Below the pieces are notes generated by a model. It searched no databases. It was not told the origin of the DNA and was given only the letters and a program-made list of their open reading frames with translations. A program made the position numbers and the translations under genes. Below are positions 42,506-51,457 of a stretch of 64,000 nt of DNA, one piece after another. Position 1 is the stretch's first letter; each line of letters starts with the position of its first letter. Source of the stretch: CAJQGY01 sp905478015 (GTDB lineage Bacteria > Pseudomonadota > Gammaproteobacteria > Magnimaribacterales > D2472); the NCBI GenBank assembly GCA_943788365.1, contig CALSPZ010000001.1, positions 1,116,001 to 1,180,000 on the forward strand, given 5' to 3'.

Positions 42506-44692
42506 ATGGAAATTATTAAACAAAACAAACTAGCAATAAGCATTTTATTATTGCTATCCGCCGCATCACTTACTTCTGAAATATATGCAGAGGTTCAAGA
42601 GGTTGAAACAGTAACCATTATAGGAACCAAAGCAGATGTAAAAGAGCTTCCCGGCTCCGGAACGATAGTTAGCAATGAAGAGCTTCAAAAAGCAATGGAT
42701 ACTGATATTCATAAAATTCTATCAGCTGTTCCAGGCGTTTACTTTAGAACCGAGGATGGATATGGCCTTAGACCAAATATTTCTATCAGAGGTACTTCAA
42801 TTGATAGATCTGCAAAAATTACATTAATGGAAGATGGAATACTTGTTGCTCCAGCACCATATACCTCTTCTTCAGCATACTACTTTCCAACTACAGGAAG
42901 GATTAATTCTGTAGAAGTTCTGAAGGGACCATCTTCTATCAGTCAAGGGCCAAGTACCATTGGAGGTGCAATTAATATGATAAGCACACCTATACCTGAA
43001 GAAGCTTCAGGAAAATTAACACAAGAATTTGGCCAAAATGGAATGCTAAGAACTCATGCATATTATGGTGGAGTATCTGGTAATTTTGGAGGATTGGTAG
43101 AGGTTCATGAGCATCAAAGTGATGGATTTGACAGTATTGCAAATGTTGGCGGTGATACAGGTTTTGATAAATCTGATTTTATGATGAAAGCCAGATATGA
43201 AAATGGCGATCATTCTCTTACCTTTAAAATGGTTGAGATAGATGAGATTTCCGATCAATCATATGTTGGTTTGTCTGGTAAAAGCTTTAATGCAAATCCA
43301 AGATTAAGATATGGAATGACCCAATACGACCAGATGAGTAATGATGGCGATCAAAAATCACTTACTTACTTAGGAGATTTTGAGAAATTTAAAGTTGTAG
43401 CATCCTCATGGAGCAATGATTATCACAGAGATTGGTTTAAAGTCGATAAGGCAAATAACAATTCTGAGCATGGCGTTGGAAATGGAATTAATACTGTAAT
43501 CTCTGCTGCAAATGCTGGAGATGCAAATGCACAGGCAATTCTAGATGGCTCATTGGCTGTCCAAGTTAAACTTAAACATAACAATAGGTTTTATACGAAT
43601 GAAGGATATCAATTTAAAGTCTCAACAGACATAAAAAATCATAACATTACTATTGGCTACAGGGACATGGAAGACTCTGAGAGTCGCTATCAGGATTATG
43701 AATGCTTTGACCAAGGTGAAAATGGTATTAATTCTGCTCTATACTCTTGTTCATCTGGGTATACTGGAAGCAACAATAGGTTAAGAGTTTCTAAAGCAAC
43801 ATCATTTTATATAGAAGATAAAATTACTATAGGAAAATTAGCATTAACAGTTGGTCATAGGTCAGAAGATTACGATCAAGTTGAGAATAGATGGGATGAT
43901 GGCGCCCCAACTAGGAAAATCTTAGCATCAGGATACCCCAGGACAAAGGATGGTGATCACAGCACAACAGGATTTGGTGCTACATATGATCTAAATGATA
44001 ACCTTCAGCTTGTTGCTGGATTTCATGAAGGAATGACAGCAATGTTTGGTACTGATCCTGAAAAAGCAGACAACATGGAGCTTGGTTTTAGATATTCCAA
44101 AAATGATACAAATATGGAAGCCTTTTACTTTACAAGCGACTATAAAAATCTAAAGGCAGTCTGTAAAAATTCACAAGGCGGAGATTGTAGTGATGGTGAT
44201 GTGTTTGATGGAGGAGCAGTGGATGTTTCAGGAATAGAGATTTCAGGTTCACACATATTTAATGGTTCAACAGGCATACTATATCCAGTTGGATTAACTT
44301 ATACATCTACAGATGCAACTTTTAAAAATAGCTTTGATGATGATGGTGATTACTGGGGCGTAGTTGCCGCTGGTGATGATGTGCCTTATGTTCCTAGTTC
44401 CTCTTTAGCATTAGTTGTTGGTTTTATTAATCCAGATGGACTAAGTGGAAACATAAGACTTGTTGAAAATGGAAGCGCCTGCTCAACGGCTGCTTGCGGT
44501 GTTAATCAAAATATTGAGGCTCACTCATTTATAGATTTAAATTTAAGAAAACCGTTAAATGATAAAACTGATTTATATTTAATAATGGAAAATATTCTTG
44601 ATCACGAAGATATTGTTGCCAGAGCACCAAAAGATGGCGCAAGATCACAAAAACCAAGAACACTAAAAGTTGGATTTACATATAAGCTTTAG
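42506..44692 (+). CDS. TonB-dependent receptor, FecA-like (ferric siderophore or citrate)
   Basis: A 728-aa outer-membrane receptor. Signal peptide to about residue 29 (LLLLSAASLTSEIYAE), then TonB-box-like EVETVTIIG, a plug with LPGSGTIVSNEELQ, ILSAVPGVYFRTEDGYGLRP, NISIRGTS and VEVLKGPSSI...GGAINMIS, and a 22-strand-type barrel ending in LKVGFTYKL with the usual terminal aromatic-rich strand. The plug most resembles FecA. No N-terminal signalling domain or FecIR genes are seen; the upstream Fur box supplies regulation. Ligand unproven. Confidence 0.9.
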   Translation: MEIIKQNKLAISILLLLSAASLTSEIYAEVQEVETVTIIGTKADVKELPGSGTIVSNEELQKAMDTDIHKILSAVPGVYFRTEDGYGLRPNISIRGTSIDRSAKITLMEDGILVAPAPYTSSSAYYFPTTGRINSVEVLKGPSSISQGPSTIGGAINMISTPIPEEASGKLTQEFGQNGMLRTHAYYGGVSGNFGGLVEVHEHQSDGFDSIANVGGDTGFDKSDFMMKARYENGDHSLTFKMVEIDEISDQSYVGLSGKSFNANPRLRYGMTQYDQMSNDGDQKSLTYLGDFEKFKVVASSWSNDYHRDWFKVDKANNNSEHGVGNGINTVISAANAGDANAQAILDGSLAVQVKLKHNNRFYTNEGYQFKVSTDIKNHNITIGYRDMEDSESRYQDYECFDQGENGINSALYSCSSGYTGSNNRLRVSKATSFYIEDKITIGKLALTVGHRSEDYDQVENRWDDGAPTRKILASGYPRTKDGDHSTTGFGATYDLNDNLQLVAGFHEGMTAMFGTDPEKADNMELGFRYSKNDTNMEAFYFTSDYKNLKAVCKNSQGGDCSDGDVFDGGAVDVSGIEISGSHIFNGSTGILYPVGLTYTSTDATFKNSFDDDGDYWGVVAAGDDVPYVPSSSLALVVGFINPDGLSGNIRLVENGSACSTAACGVNQNIEAHSFIDLNLRKPLNDKTDLYLIMENILDHEDIVARAPKDGARSQKPRTLKVGFTYKL

Positions 44693-44733
44693 TCTTGTGG
44701 GAGAGATAGTCTAATTAAATTTAGGCTAAAGTT

Positions 44734-44763
44734 AAAAAGGATGGCTTAGCCATCCTTTTTTTT
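44734..44763 (+). terminator. Rho-independent terminator after the TonB receptor
   Basis: An uninterrupted hairpin with 12-base arms, AAAAAGGATGGC and GCCATCCTTTTT, around a TTA loop, followed by more T. It lies 42 bp after the receptor stop and insulates it from the peroxiredoxin gene. Confidence 0.92.
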
Positions 44764-44780
44764 AATTAAATAGTACAATT

Positions 44781-44810
44781 AATATCTCATAAAATGATAA
44801 TTGAGATATT
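44781..44810. promoter_or_regulatory. Inverted repeat upstream of peroxiredoxin
   Basis: Perfect 9-base arms AATATCTCA (44781-44789) and TGAGATATT (44802-44810) separated by 12 bases, ending directly before the AGGAGA ribosome-binding site. It could be a LysR-type or Fur-related operator, or an mRNA hairpin affecting translation. The centre AATGATAATT resembles a Fur half-site. Regulator unproven. Confidence 0.5.
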
Positions 44811-44823
44811 AGGAGATAAACAT

Positions 44824-45345
44824 ATGTTAACAGTAGGTAATAAATTCCCAGCTTTTAAGTTACAGGGAGTTAATAGTGATAATGAGTTAGTTGAGGTTTC
44901 TGTTGAAGAAAACTATGAGCCTTTAAAGAAAGACTGGAGTGTAATTTACTTTTACCCAAAAGATTTCTCTCCTCTTTGCCCAACAGAGATTGCTGCAATG
45001 GATAAACTGATTGATGAAGCAACAGTTATAGGAATAAGTGGCGATAATGAATTTTGTAAGCTTGCATGGAAAAATGATAATAGCTTGATTGGAGATATAA
45101 ACCATTCATTAGCCGCAGATACAGGCCTTTGTTTATCTAATGAGCTTGGTATCGTAAATGTTGAAGCAGGTGTTTGCTATAGAGCAACTTTTGTTATTGA
45201 TGAACAAAGAACAATTCAACATGTTTCTGTTAATGCTTTAGATACTGGAAGAAATGCAGATGAAGTTCTAAGAACACTCCAAGCATTAAAGGCCGGGGGG
45301 CCAACTGGATGCTCTTGGACAAAAGGCGATGAATTTGTAGCTTAA
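44824..45345 (+). CDS. AhpC/Prx1-type peroxiredoxin
   Basis: Thiol peroxidase of 173 aa. The peroxidatic cysteine is C52 in YPKDFSPLCPTEIAAMD; T and R partners of the active site are present (CPTE, and the later CYRATFVID). C163 (GGPTGCSWTKGD) is the likely resolving cysteine near the C-terminus. I chose ATG 44824 because it follows an AGGAGA Shine-Dalgarno by 7 bases; an upstream in-frame ATG at 44794 would run through the inverted repeat. Lies in the oxyR-katG neighbourhood, so peroxide defence is the natural role. Confidence 0.92.
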   Translation: MLTVGNKFPAFKLQGVNSDNELVEVSVEENYEPLKKDWSVIYFYPKDFSPLCPTEIAAMDKLIDEATVIGISGDNEFCKLAWKNDNSLIGDINHSLAADTGLCLSNELGIVNVEAGVCYRATFVIDEQRTIQHVSVNALDTGRNADEVLRTLQALKAGGPTGCSWTKGDEFVA

Positions 45346-45449
45346 GAATATTATTAATTTATAAAAAGAATGGCCTAGCCAGCATGTTGTATATATAAAA
45401 ATATGTGTAGATATATTTTATTTTTAAAGTACAATTATCAGTTCAAAAT

Positions 45450-45525
45450 GGGGCTATAGCTCAGCTGGGAGAGCACCTGCTTTGCAAGCAGGGGGTCCGC
45501 GGTTCGATCCCGCGTAGCTCCACCA
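45450..45525 (+). tRNA. alaT: tRNA-Ala (UGC)
   Basis: Complete 76-nt cloverleaf with encoded CCA: acceptor GGGGCTA/TAGCTCC, D arm TAGCTCAGCTGGGAGAGC, anticodon stem-loop CTGC-TTTGCAA-GCAG with TGC, T arm CGCGG-TTCGATC-CCGCG. No rRNA operon is nearby, although this isoacceptor is often inside one. A TACAAT about 15 bases upstream is a possible -10. Confidence 0.96.
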
Positions 45526-45536
45526 TTTTATTTTCT

Positions 45537-46442
45537 CTAAAAACTTTTAGTATTCGCTAAAAGAGATGAAAAAAATACATCTTTTAATAATTTGACGTTT
45601 TTAAGACCAGAGTAGGAAGGCCTTATAATAATTACTAATTCTCTGTGGGGCCCTGGCTCATCAAGAAGAGCTTTAGAGATTGAGGAGTTTGAATTCACTA
45701 ATTGTTTAATAGCCATGTGAGGAACCAAAGTTGAACCCATGTTTCCAGCTACCAATTGGGTTAGCGTAGTTAGACTAGACGCCTCTATTGAATACTGTTT
45801 ATCACTATCTATCTTGCAAGCAGCTAATACATGGTTTTTAAGACAATGATCATCATTTAAAAGCATCAAATCAGATTGGTCTATTTCTTTTGCTCTTATC
45901 TTATCTTTATCTATTTCCTGTTTACCTTTATAGCTAATATAGTAAAAGTTTTCTTCCCAAAATTTAAATGAAAGCAATCCATCAAGCTTATAGGGCATAG
46001 CAAGGATAGCCATATCAATCTCACCATTATTAACTTTACTAACAAGAACACTTGATTGAGCTTCTATAATTTTTAATTTTAGATTTGGAAATTTCTTTTT
46101 TAAAGATGGAAGAACTAAGGGTATGAAATAAGGCCCAACTGTAGGAATAATTCCAAGTGTAATTGGCATACTTAATGGATTTTTCTGATCCTCGCTGAGT
46201 TGATTAATATCGCCTATTTCCATCTTAATGGCTCTAGCCTTTTTTAGTATCTCTTTACCTAGACTGGTAACTATGACTTTTTTACTAGTACGCTCAAATA
46301 TTTGAATGCCTAATTGAGCCTCCATTTCTGAGATTGCATTACTTAGAGTTGATGGAGATACATAGCAGGCATCTGCAGCCTTTTTAAAATGCAGTTCCTT
46401 TTCTATAGTTAGCGCGTAATGTATTTGTTTGAGAGTAATCAT
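45537..46442 (-). CDS. oxyR: Peroxide-sensing LysR-family regulator OxyR
   Basis: A 301-aa LysR regulator. N-terminal HTH: LHFKKAADACYVSPSTLSNAISEMEAQLG. The sensor half keeps both redox cysteines, C200 and C209, in DHCLKNHVLAACK, with the same 9-residue spacing as E. coli C199 and C208, and ASSLTTLTQLVAGNMGSTLVP after it. This separates it from generic LysR proteins. It is divergent from katG, its expected target, with a 121-bp shared control region. Ends 11 bp from the tRNA-Ala gene. Confidence 0.94.
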   Translation of the reverse strand: MITLKQIHYALTIEKELHFKKAADACYVSPSTLSNAISEMEAQLGIQIFERTSKKVIVTSLGKEILKKARAIKMEIGDINQLSEDQKNPLSMPITLGIIPTVGPYFIPLVLPSLKKKFPNLKLKIIEAQSSVLVSKVNNGEIDMAILAMPYKLDGLLSFKFWEENFYYISYKGKQEIDKDKIRAKEIDQSDLMLLNDDHCLKNHVLAACKIDSDKQYSIEASSLTTLTQLVAGNMGSTLVPHMAIKQLVNSNSSISKALLDEPGPHRELVIIIRPSYSGLKNVKLLKDVFFSSLLANTKSF

Positions 46443-46563
46443 TGATATTTTTTAATATTCATTATAATCGAATATTGAGTATAGAATTAGTGTATTTAAT
46501 AATACATAAAAAAAAGGTAGAGTATGCATATATATTTTTTTTATTCTGCAAAGGAGCAATCAT
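46443..46563. promoter_or_regulatory. oxyR-katG divergent control region
   Basis: Contains two dyads: AATATTC (46454-46460) with GAATATT (46470-46476), nearer oxyR, and TGTATT-TAAT-AATACA (46491-46506). Either could be an OxyR site; several AT-rich ATAT elements recur about every 10 bases, as OxyR contacts would. AAGGAG at about 46550-46555 is the katG ribosome-binding site. Assignment to OxyR is inference. Confidence 0.5.
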
Positions 46564-48705
46564 ATGAACAACGATACAGAGGGCAAATGTCCAGTAATGC
46601 ATGGCGCTTTGACTACCAATAGTTCTACTGGAACATCTAATAGAGATTGGTGGCCTAATCAATTAAATCTTAGCATTCTTCATCAGCATGATTCTAAATC
46701 TGATCCTATGGACGATGGTTTTGATTACAGAGAAGAGTTCAATAAAGTAGACTTCAATGCTTTAAAAGAAGATTTAAATAATCTTATGACTGATTCTCAA
46801 GACTGGTGGCCCGCTGACTATGGTCATTATGGACCTTTCTTTATTAGAATGACTTGGCATGCTGCAGGAACATATAGAAGTACAGATGGTAGAGGCGGAG
46901 GCGGAACTGGTGCTCAGCGTTTTGCTCCACTTAATAGCTGGCCTGATAATGGTAATTTAGACAAAGCAAGAAGACTTTTATGGCCAATTAAACAAAAATA
47001 TGGAAAACAAGTTAGCTGGGCTGATCTGTTAATCCTGGCTGGTAATGTTGCAATAGAATCCATGGGCGGTAAAACATTTGGTTTCAGTGGTGGTCGTCCA
47101 GATATATGGGCTCCTGAAGAAGATATTCATTGGGGTGCAGAAAAGGAATGGTTAGAAAATGAAAGATATAGCGGCGAAAGAGATTTAGCTAACCCACTTG
47201 GAGCAGTTCAAATGGGTTTAATTTATGTTAATCCTCAAGGTCCTGATGGAAATCCTGATCCACTTGCAAGCGCTGTAGATATTCGAGAGACATTTGGACG
47301 TATGGCGATGAATGATGAAGAAACAGTTGCATTAGTTGCTGGAGGACATACATTCGGTAAAGGTCATGGCGCAGGCCCTGATGATCATGTTGGTACAGAG
47401 CCGGAAGGCGCTGCAATGGAAGAAATGGGTTTTGGTTGGATGAGTTCTTATGCTTCAGGAAAAGGTAGAGATACTATTACTAGTGGGTTTGAGGGTGCTT
47501 GGACTGCTAATCCAACGCAGTGGGATAACGGCTACTTTGATTTGTTATTTGGTTATGAATGGGAAAAGGTGACTACACCAGCCGGAGCCATTGTTTGGCA
47601 TGCTATTAACCCAAAAGAAGAAGATCTTGCTCCAGATGCTGAAGATGCTTCTATCAAAGTCCCTACTATGATGACAACTGCTGATATTGCTCTTCGTGAG
47701 GACCCATCTTACAAAGTAATCTCAAAGCGTTTCCATGAAAATCCTGAAGAATTTGCAGATGCATTTGCAAGAGCATGGTTTAAATTACTTCATAGAGATA
47801 TGGGCCCAAAAGTGAGATACATGGGTCCAGAAATTCCATCAGAGGAGTTAATTTGGCAAGACCCTGTTCCAGCAGGAAATACTAATTATGATATTGACTC
47901 TATTAAGGCAAAATTATCTGAAAGCGGACTTAGTATTCAAGAAATGGTAGAAACAGCTTGGGCGAGCGCATCAACATATAGAGGCTCTGATATGAGAGGT
48001 GGAGCTAATGGTTCCAGAATTAGGTTAGCACCCCAAAAAGACTGGGAAGTAAATAACCCAAGCCAACTCCAAAAAGCTTTAAGCATATATGAGGCTATTT
48101 CTAATGATACGGGTGCATCGATTGCAGATGTGATTATTTTGGCTGGTAATCTTGGAATTGAGTTAGCAACAGGTGCTAATGTTCCATTTATACCTGGAAG
48201 AGGTGATGCATCACAAGCACAAACTGATGCTGATTCCTTTGCATCACTTGAACCGTTATCTGATGGTTTTAGAAACTTTCATAAATCAGGACTGGCTGTA
48301 GCGGCTGAAGAAATTATGCTAGATAAAGCTCAGCTTCTTGGGTTGACTGCTCCTGAAATGACTGTTCTTATTGGTGGAATGAGATCAATAGGTATAAGCT
48401 CATCAGGTCACGGAGTATTCACCGATGATAAAAATAAAATGACAAATGACTACTTTAGTACTTTGCTAGATATGTCAGTTGAATGGAAGCCTGATGCAAA
48501 TGAAGATTCATACGAAGCTTTTGATAGATCTTCTGGTAAAAAAATGAGGACTGCCTCAAGAACAGATCTTGTTTTTGGTTCAAATTCTCAATTAAGGGCG
48601 CTTGCCGAGGTTTATGCATCTAATGATGGACAATCTAAACTTGTAGCTGATTTTATTAGTGCTTGGAATAAGGTCATGAATAACGACCGTTTCGATGTTC
48701 AATAA
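46564..48705 (+). CDS. katG: Catalase-peroxidase KatG
   Basis: Bifunctional heme catalase-peroxidase, 713 aa. N-terminal active domain: distal residues R95, W98 and H99 in FFIRMTWHAAGTYRS; the Trp-Tyr-Met adduct residues W98, Y221 (GLIYVNPQGP) and M247 (RMAMND); proximal heme ligand H262 in AGGHTFGKGHG. The C-terminal domain is the usual inactive duplicate. AAGGAG Shine-Dalgarno. Divergent from oxyR and closed by a terminator. Confidence 0.97.
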   Translation: MNNDTEGKCPVMHGALTTNSSTGTSNRDWWPNQLNLSILHQHDSKSDPMDDGFDYREEFNKVDFNALKEDLNNLMTDSQDWWPADYGHYGPFFIRMTWHAAGTYRSTDGRGGGGTGAQRFAPLNSWPDNGNLDKARRLLWPIKQKYGKQVSWADLLILAGNVAIESMGGKTFGFSGGRPDIWAPEEDIHWGAEKEWLENERYSGERDLANPLGAVQMGLIYVNPQGPDGNPDPLASAVDIRETFGRMAMNDEETVALVAGGHTFGKGHGAGPDDHVGTEPEGAAMEEMGFGWMSSYASGKGRDTITSGFEGAWTANPTQWDNGYFDLLFGYEWEKVTTPAGAIVWHAINPKEEDLAPDAEDASIKVPTMMTTADIALREDPSYKVISKRFHENPEEFADAFARAWFKLLHRDMGPKVRYMGPEIPSEELIWQDPVPAGNTNYDIDSIKAKLSESGLSIQEMVETAWASASTYRGSDMRGGANGSRIRLAPQKDWEVNNPSQLQKALSIYEAISNDTGASIADVIILAGNLGIELATGANVPFIPGRGDASQAQTDADSFASLEPLSDGFRNFHKSGLAVAAEEIMLDKAQLLGLTAPEMTVLIGGMRSIGISSSGHGVFTDDKNKMTNDYFSTLLDMSVEWKPDANEDSYEAFDRSSGKKMRTASRTDLVFGSNSQLRALAEVYASNDGQSKLVADFISAWNKVMNNDRFDVQ

Positions 48706-48729
48706 AACTTATTAAAGTAGGTTATTTAT

Positions 48730-48763
48730 AAGGCTGGTTATATTAACTTAACCAGCCTTTTTT
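48730..48763. terminator. Bidirectional terminator between katG and purU
   Basis: Hairpin arms AAGGCTGGTTA and TAACCAGCCTT around a short AT loop, followed by T on the plus strand and preceded by A-rich sequence, so it can serve both convergent genes. The purU stop codon is inside the T tract. Confidence 0.88.
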
Positions 48764-49622
48764 AATTAAATACTATAGTTTTAGTTCCATTAATTAGAAT
48801 TCTTTTTTCTGCATGCCATCTAACTGCTCTTGATAAAACGCTAGATTCAATATCATTACCTTTTCTAGTTAGATCTTCTGGAGAGTCTCTATGAGAAACT
48901 CTTTGGACATCTTGCTCAATAATATGACCTTCATCTAAGTCCCCTGTAACATAATGAGCTGTCGCACCAATAATTTTTACCCCCTTATCAAAGGCTTGAT
49001 GGTAGGGTCTAGCTCCCTTAAAGCTAGGTAAAAAGCTATGATGGATATTGATACATTTTCCAGACCATTCACTTGCAAGACTGTCTGACAAGATTTGCAT
49101 ATATCGAGCTAAAACAATTAAGTCAGCACCACTTGATTTAACAATAGACCTAAATTCATTCTCTTGTGCTTTTTTTGAGTCAGTATTTTTTTCTATTGGG
49201 AGGTAATGGAATTTTATCCCGCTGAATTCTACTATTTCTCTATACACTTCATGATTTGATACGACACCAACTATATCTATAGGCATATCTCTATATTTTG
49301 CTCTATACAATAGATCATTTAAGCAATGACCTTCTTTTGAAACTGCAATTACAGTCTTAATTTTTCTAGACTCATCATCAATAGACCATTTCATAGATAG
49401 CTCTATCGCCAAACTCTCAAATTCAATAAAAAAATCATTACTTGCAATTTCTATATCATTTATAAAAAACACAATTCTAGAGAAAAATTTATTTGAATCT
49501 TTATCAGAATAGGACTGCACATCTGTAAGAAATGCATTATGTTTATTCATCAAACCTGTTACTTTTGCCTGTATGCCAGATTGATCAGGACACGAAAAGG
49601 TTAATATTTGTATTTTCTTCAT
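48762..49622 (-). CDS. purU: Formyltetrahydrofolate deformylase
   Basis: Hydrolyses 10-formyl-THF to formate and THF, balancing one-carbon pools. The 286-aa protein has an N-terminal ACT domain (ILTFSCPDQSGIQAKVTGLM) and a formyltransferase-like domain with VIAVSKEGHCLNDLLYR, ADLIVLARYMQILS, the active-site NIHHSFLPSFKGARPYHQAF and GATAHYVTGDLDEGHIIEQD. Length is normal. No SD-rich leader is evident. Confidence 0.95.
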   Translation of the reverse strand: MKKIQILTFSCPDQSGIQAKVTGLMNKHNAFLTDVQSYSDKDSNKFFSRIVFFINDIEIASNDFFIEFESLAIELSMKWSIDDESRKIKTVIAVSKEGHCLNDLLYRAKYRDMPIDIVGVVSNHEVYREIVEFSGIKFHYLPIEKNTDSKKAQENEFRSIVKSSGADLIVLARYMQILSDSLASEWSGKCINIHHSFLPSFKGARPYHQAFDKGVKIIGATAHYVTGDLDEGHIIEQDVQRVSHRDSPEDLTRKGNDIESSVLSRAVRWHAEKRILINGTKTIVFN

Positions 49623-49702
49623 AACAATTTTTTATCTATATTTTTTGATTTTATATTACTTTTCACACCATGGATATTTTTTATAGTTTAAGTTTATAAT
49701 CC

Positions 49703-50482
49703 ATGGTTATGGATAATAGTTTATGGGAAAGTATTCGAGACGAGATAGAGCTTAGAGTTGATGCAGAGCCATCATTAGGATCTTTTTTATACTCATTAGT
49801 TTTGTCTCAAAAGAATCTTACCAATGCAGTAGCATCGATTCTTTCATCTAAACTTCACAGTGATGCTTTGTCCGCCATGGATATTAAAAAATTTATTATA
49901 GATGTATTCGATGATTGTAAAAATATAGAAAGTGATATTGAAAAAGACCTCATCTTTTTCAAAGATAACGACCCATCGTGTGATTATTTTTCTACCCCAT
50001 TATTGTTTTACAAGGGCTTTCTTGGATTGGCAACATATAGAGCCTCTCACTGTCTTTGGAATAAAAATAGACATACCATGGCGCTATTTTTTCAAAATAG
50101 AGCTTCAGAGATTTTTGGTATAGATATTCATCCTGCAGCTAAGATTTCTGGAGGAGTTATGATGGATCATGCAACTGGAATAGTTATTGGCGAGACAGCT
50201 GTTATTGAGTCACATGTTTCTATTTTTCAAGGCGTTACGCTTGGAGGCAGAGGCAATGAAATTGGCAAGAGGCACCCAAATATAGAAAGTGGCGCAACAA
50301 TATATGCTTCGAGTACTATATTGGGGAATATCACTGTTGGGCACAAAGCTATTATTGCAGCTGGTAGCTTAGTTTTGAAAGATGTAAAGAATGAGACAAC
50401 TGTTGCAGGAATTCCAGCCAAAGAAGTGAACAAACTAAATATTTCCAATAATGATTGGGATCCAGGAGATTCAAGCCTTTAA
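49703..50482 (+). CDS. cysE: Serine O-acetyltransferase
   Basis: First step of cysteine synthesis: O-acetylserine from serine and acetyl-CoA. The 259-aa protein has the N-terminal helical SATase domain (STPLLFYKGFLGLATYRASH) and a left-handed beta-helix with DIHPAAKISGGVMMDHATGIVIGETAVI and VTLGGRGNEIGKRHPNI. ATG codons at 49703 and 49709 are both possible. Its stop is followed at once by cysK, so the partners of the cysteine synthase complex are coupled. Confidence 0.95.
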   Translation: MVMDNSLWESIRDEIELRVDAEPSLGSFLYSLVLSQKNLTNAVASILSSKLHSDALSAMDIKKFIIDVFDDCKNIESDIEKDLIFFKDNDPSCDYFSTPLLFYKGFLGLATYRASHCLWNKNRHTMALFFQNRASEIFGIDIHPAAKISGGVMMDHATGIVIGETAVIESHVSIFQGVTLGGRGNEIGKRHPNIESGATIYASSTILGNITVGHKAIIAAGSLVLKDVKNETTVAGIPAKEVNKLNISNNDWDPGDSSL

Positions 50483-51457
50483 ATGATTAAATATATAGGA
50501 AATACGCCATTAATAAAATTAGAGCATTTATCTGATGAAACGGGTTGTAATATTTTTGGTAAAGCAGAGTTTATGAACCCAGGTGGTTCAGTTAAAGATA
50601 GAGCAGCTAAATATATTTTAGAAGATGCAATAAAAAAAGGACTTATTAGAAAAGGTGGGACTGTTGTTGAAGGGACTGCTGGCAATACAGGTATTGGACT
50701 GGCACTTGTAGGTAATGCTTTAGGCCTCAAAACAGTTATAGTAATTCCGGATACTCAGTCGGAAGAAAAGAAAGCAACTATAAGGGCTTGCGGGGCAGAA
50801 CTTATAGAAGTTCCGGCTGTTCCTTATAAAGATGAAAATAATTATGTTAAATATTCAAAAAAAGTTGCAGAATCTTATGAAAATCCAAATGGTGTCCTAT
50901 GGGCGAATCAATTTGATAATGATGCAAATAAAATAGGCCATTACAATGAAACTGGACCAGAGATATACAACCAGCTTGATGGCAAAATAAATGGTTTCAT
51001 ATGTTCTATTGGAACAGGAGGAACTCTTTCTGGAATTGCAAAATACCTTAAAGATAAAAATAAGGATATTAAAATTGGCCTTGCTGATCCTCACGGTGCA
51101 GCTATTTATTCTTTCTTTAAAGATGGGGAGCTGAGGTCAGAAGGCTCTTCAGTGACAGAAGGAATTGGCCAAGGTAGAATTACAAAAAATATTGAAGGTT
51201 TGGAGGTTGATATTCCATTAAGAATAAGTGACACAGATGCTCTTAATGTTATGTTTCAGATGGTTGAAACTGAGGGCCTTTATCTTGGTGGAAGCGCAGG
51301 TATAAACGTAGCCGGAGCAGTTGAAATGTCTAAGCATATGGAAGCAGGAAGCAATATTGTTACTATTTTATGCGATTCAGGCTCTAGGTATTTAAGTAAA
51401 CTTTATAATAGAAACTTTTTGATAAATAACGACCTTCCTTGTCCCGACTGGGTCTAA
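50483..51457 (+). CDS. cysK: Cysteine synthase (O-acetylserine sulfhydrylase)
   Basis: PLP enzyme, 324 aa, that makes cysteine from O-acetylserine and sulfide. The PLP lysine is in FMNPGGSVKDRAAKYI; TVVEGTAGNTGIGLAL binds substrate; the phosphate loop is CSIGTGGTLSGIA; the C-terminal DSGSRYLSK holds the ring-nitrogen Ser. EGTAGNTG is the A/TSGNTG-type loop of the family. It may be CysK or CysM; neighbouring cysE favours CysK. Stop at 51457 touches the convergent hydroxylase. Confidence 0.92.
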   Translation: MIKYIGNTPLIKLEHLSDETGCNIFGKAEFMNPGGSVKDRAAKYILEDAIKKGLIRKGGTVVEGTAGNTGIGLALVGNALGLKTVIVIPDTQSEEKKATIRACGAELIEVPAVPYKDENNYVKYSKKVAESYENPNGVLWANQFDNDANKIGHYNETGPEIYNQLDGKINGFICSIGTGGTLSGIAKYLKDKNKDIKIGLADPHGAAIYSFFKDGELRSEGSSVTEGIGQGRITKNIEGLEVDIPLRISDTDALNVMFQMVETEGLYLGGSAGINVAGAVEMSKHMEAGSNIVTILCDSGSRYLSKLYNRNFLINNDLPCPDWV

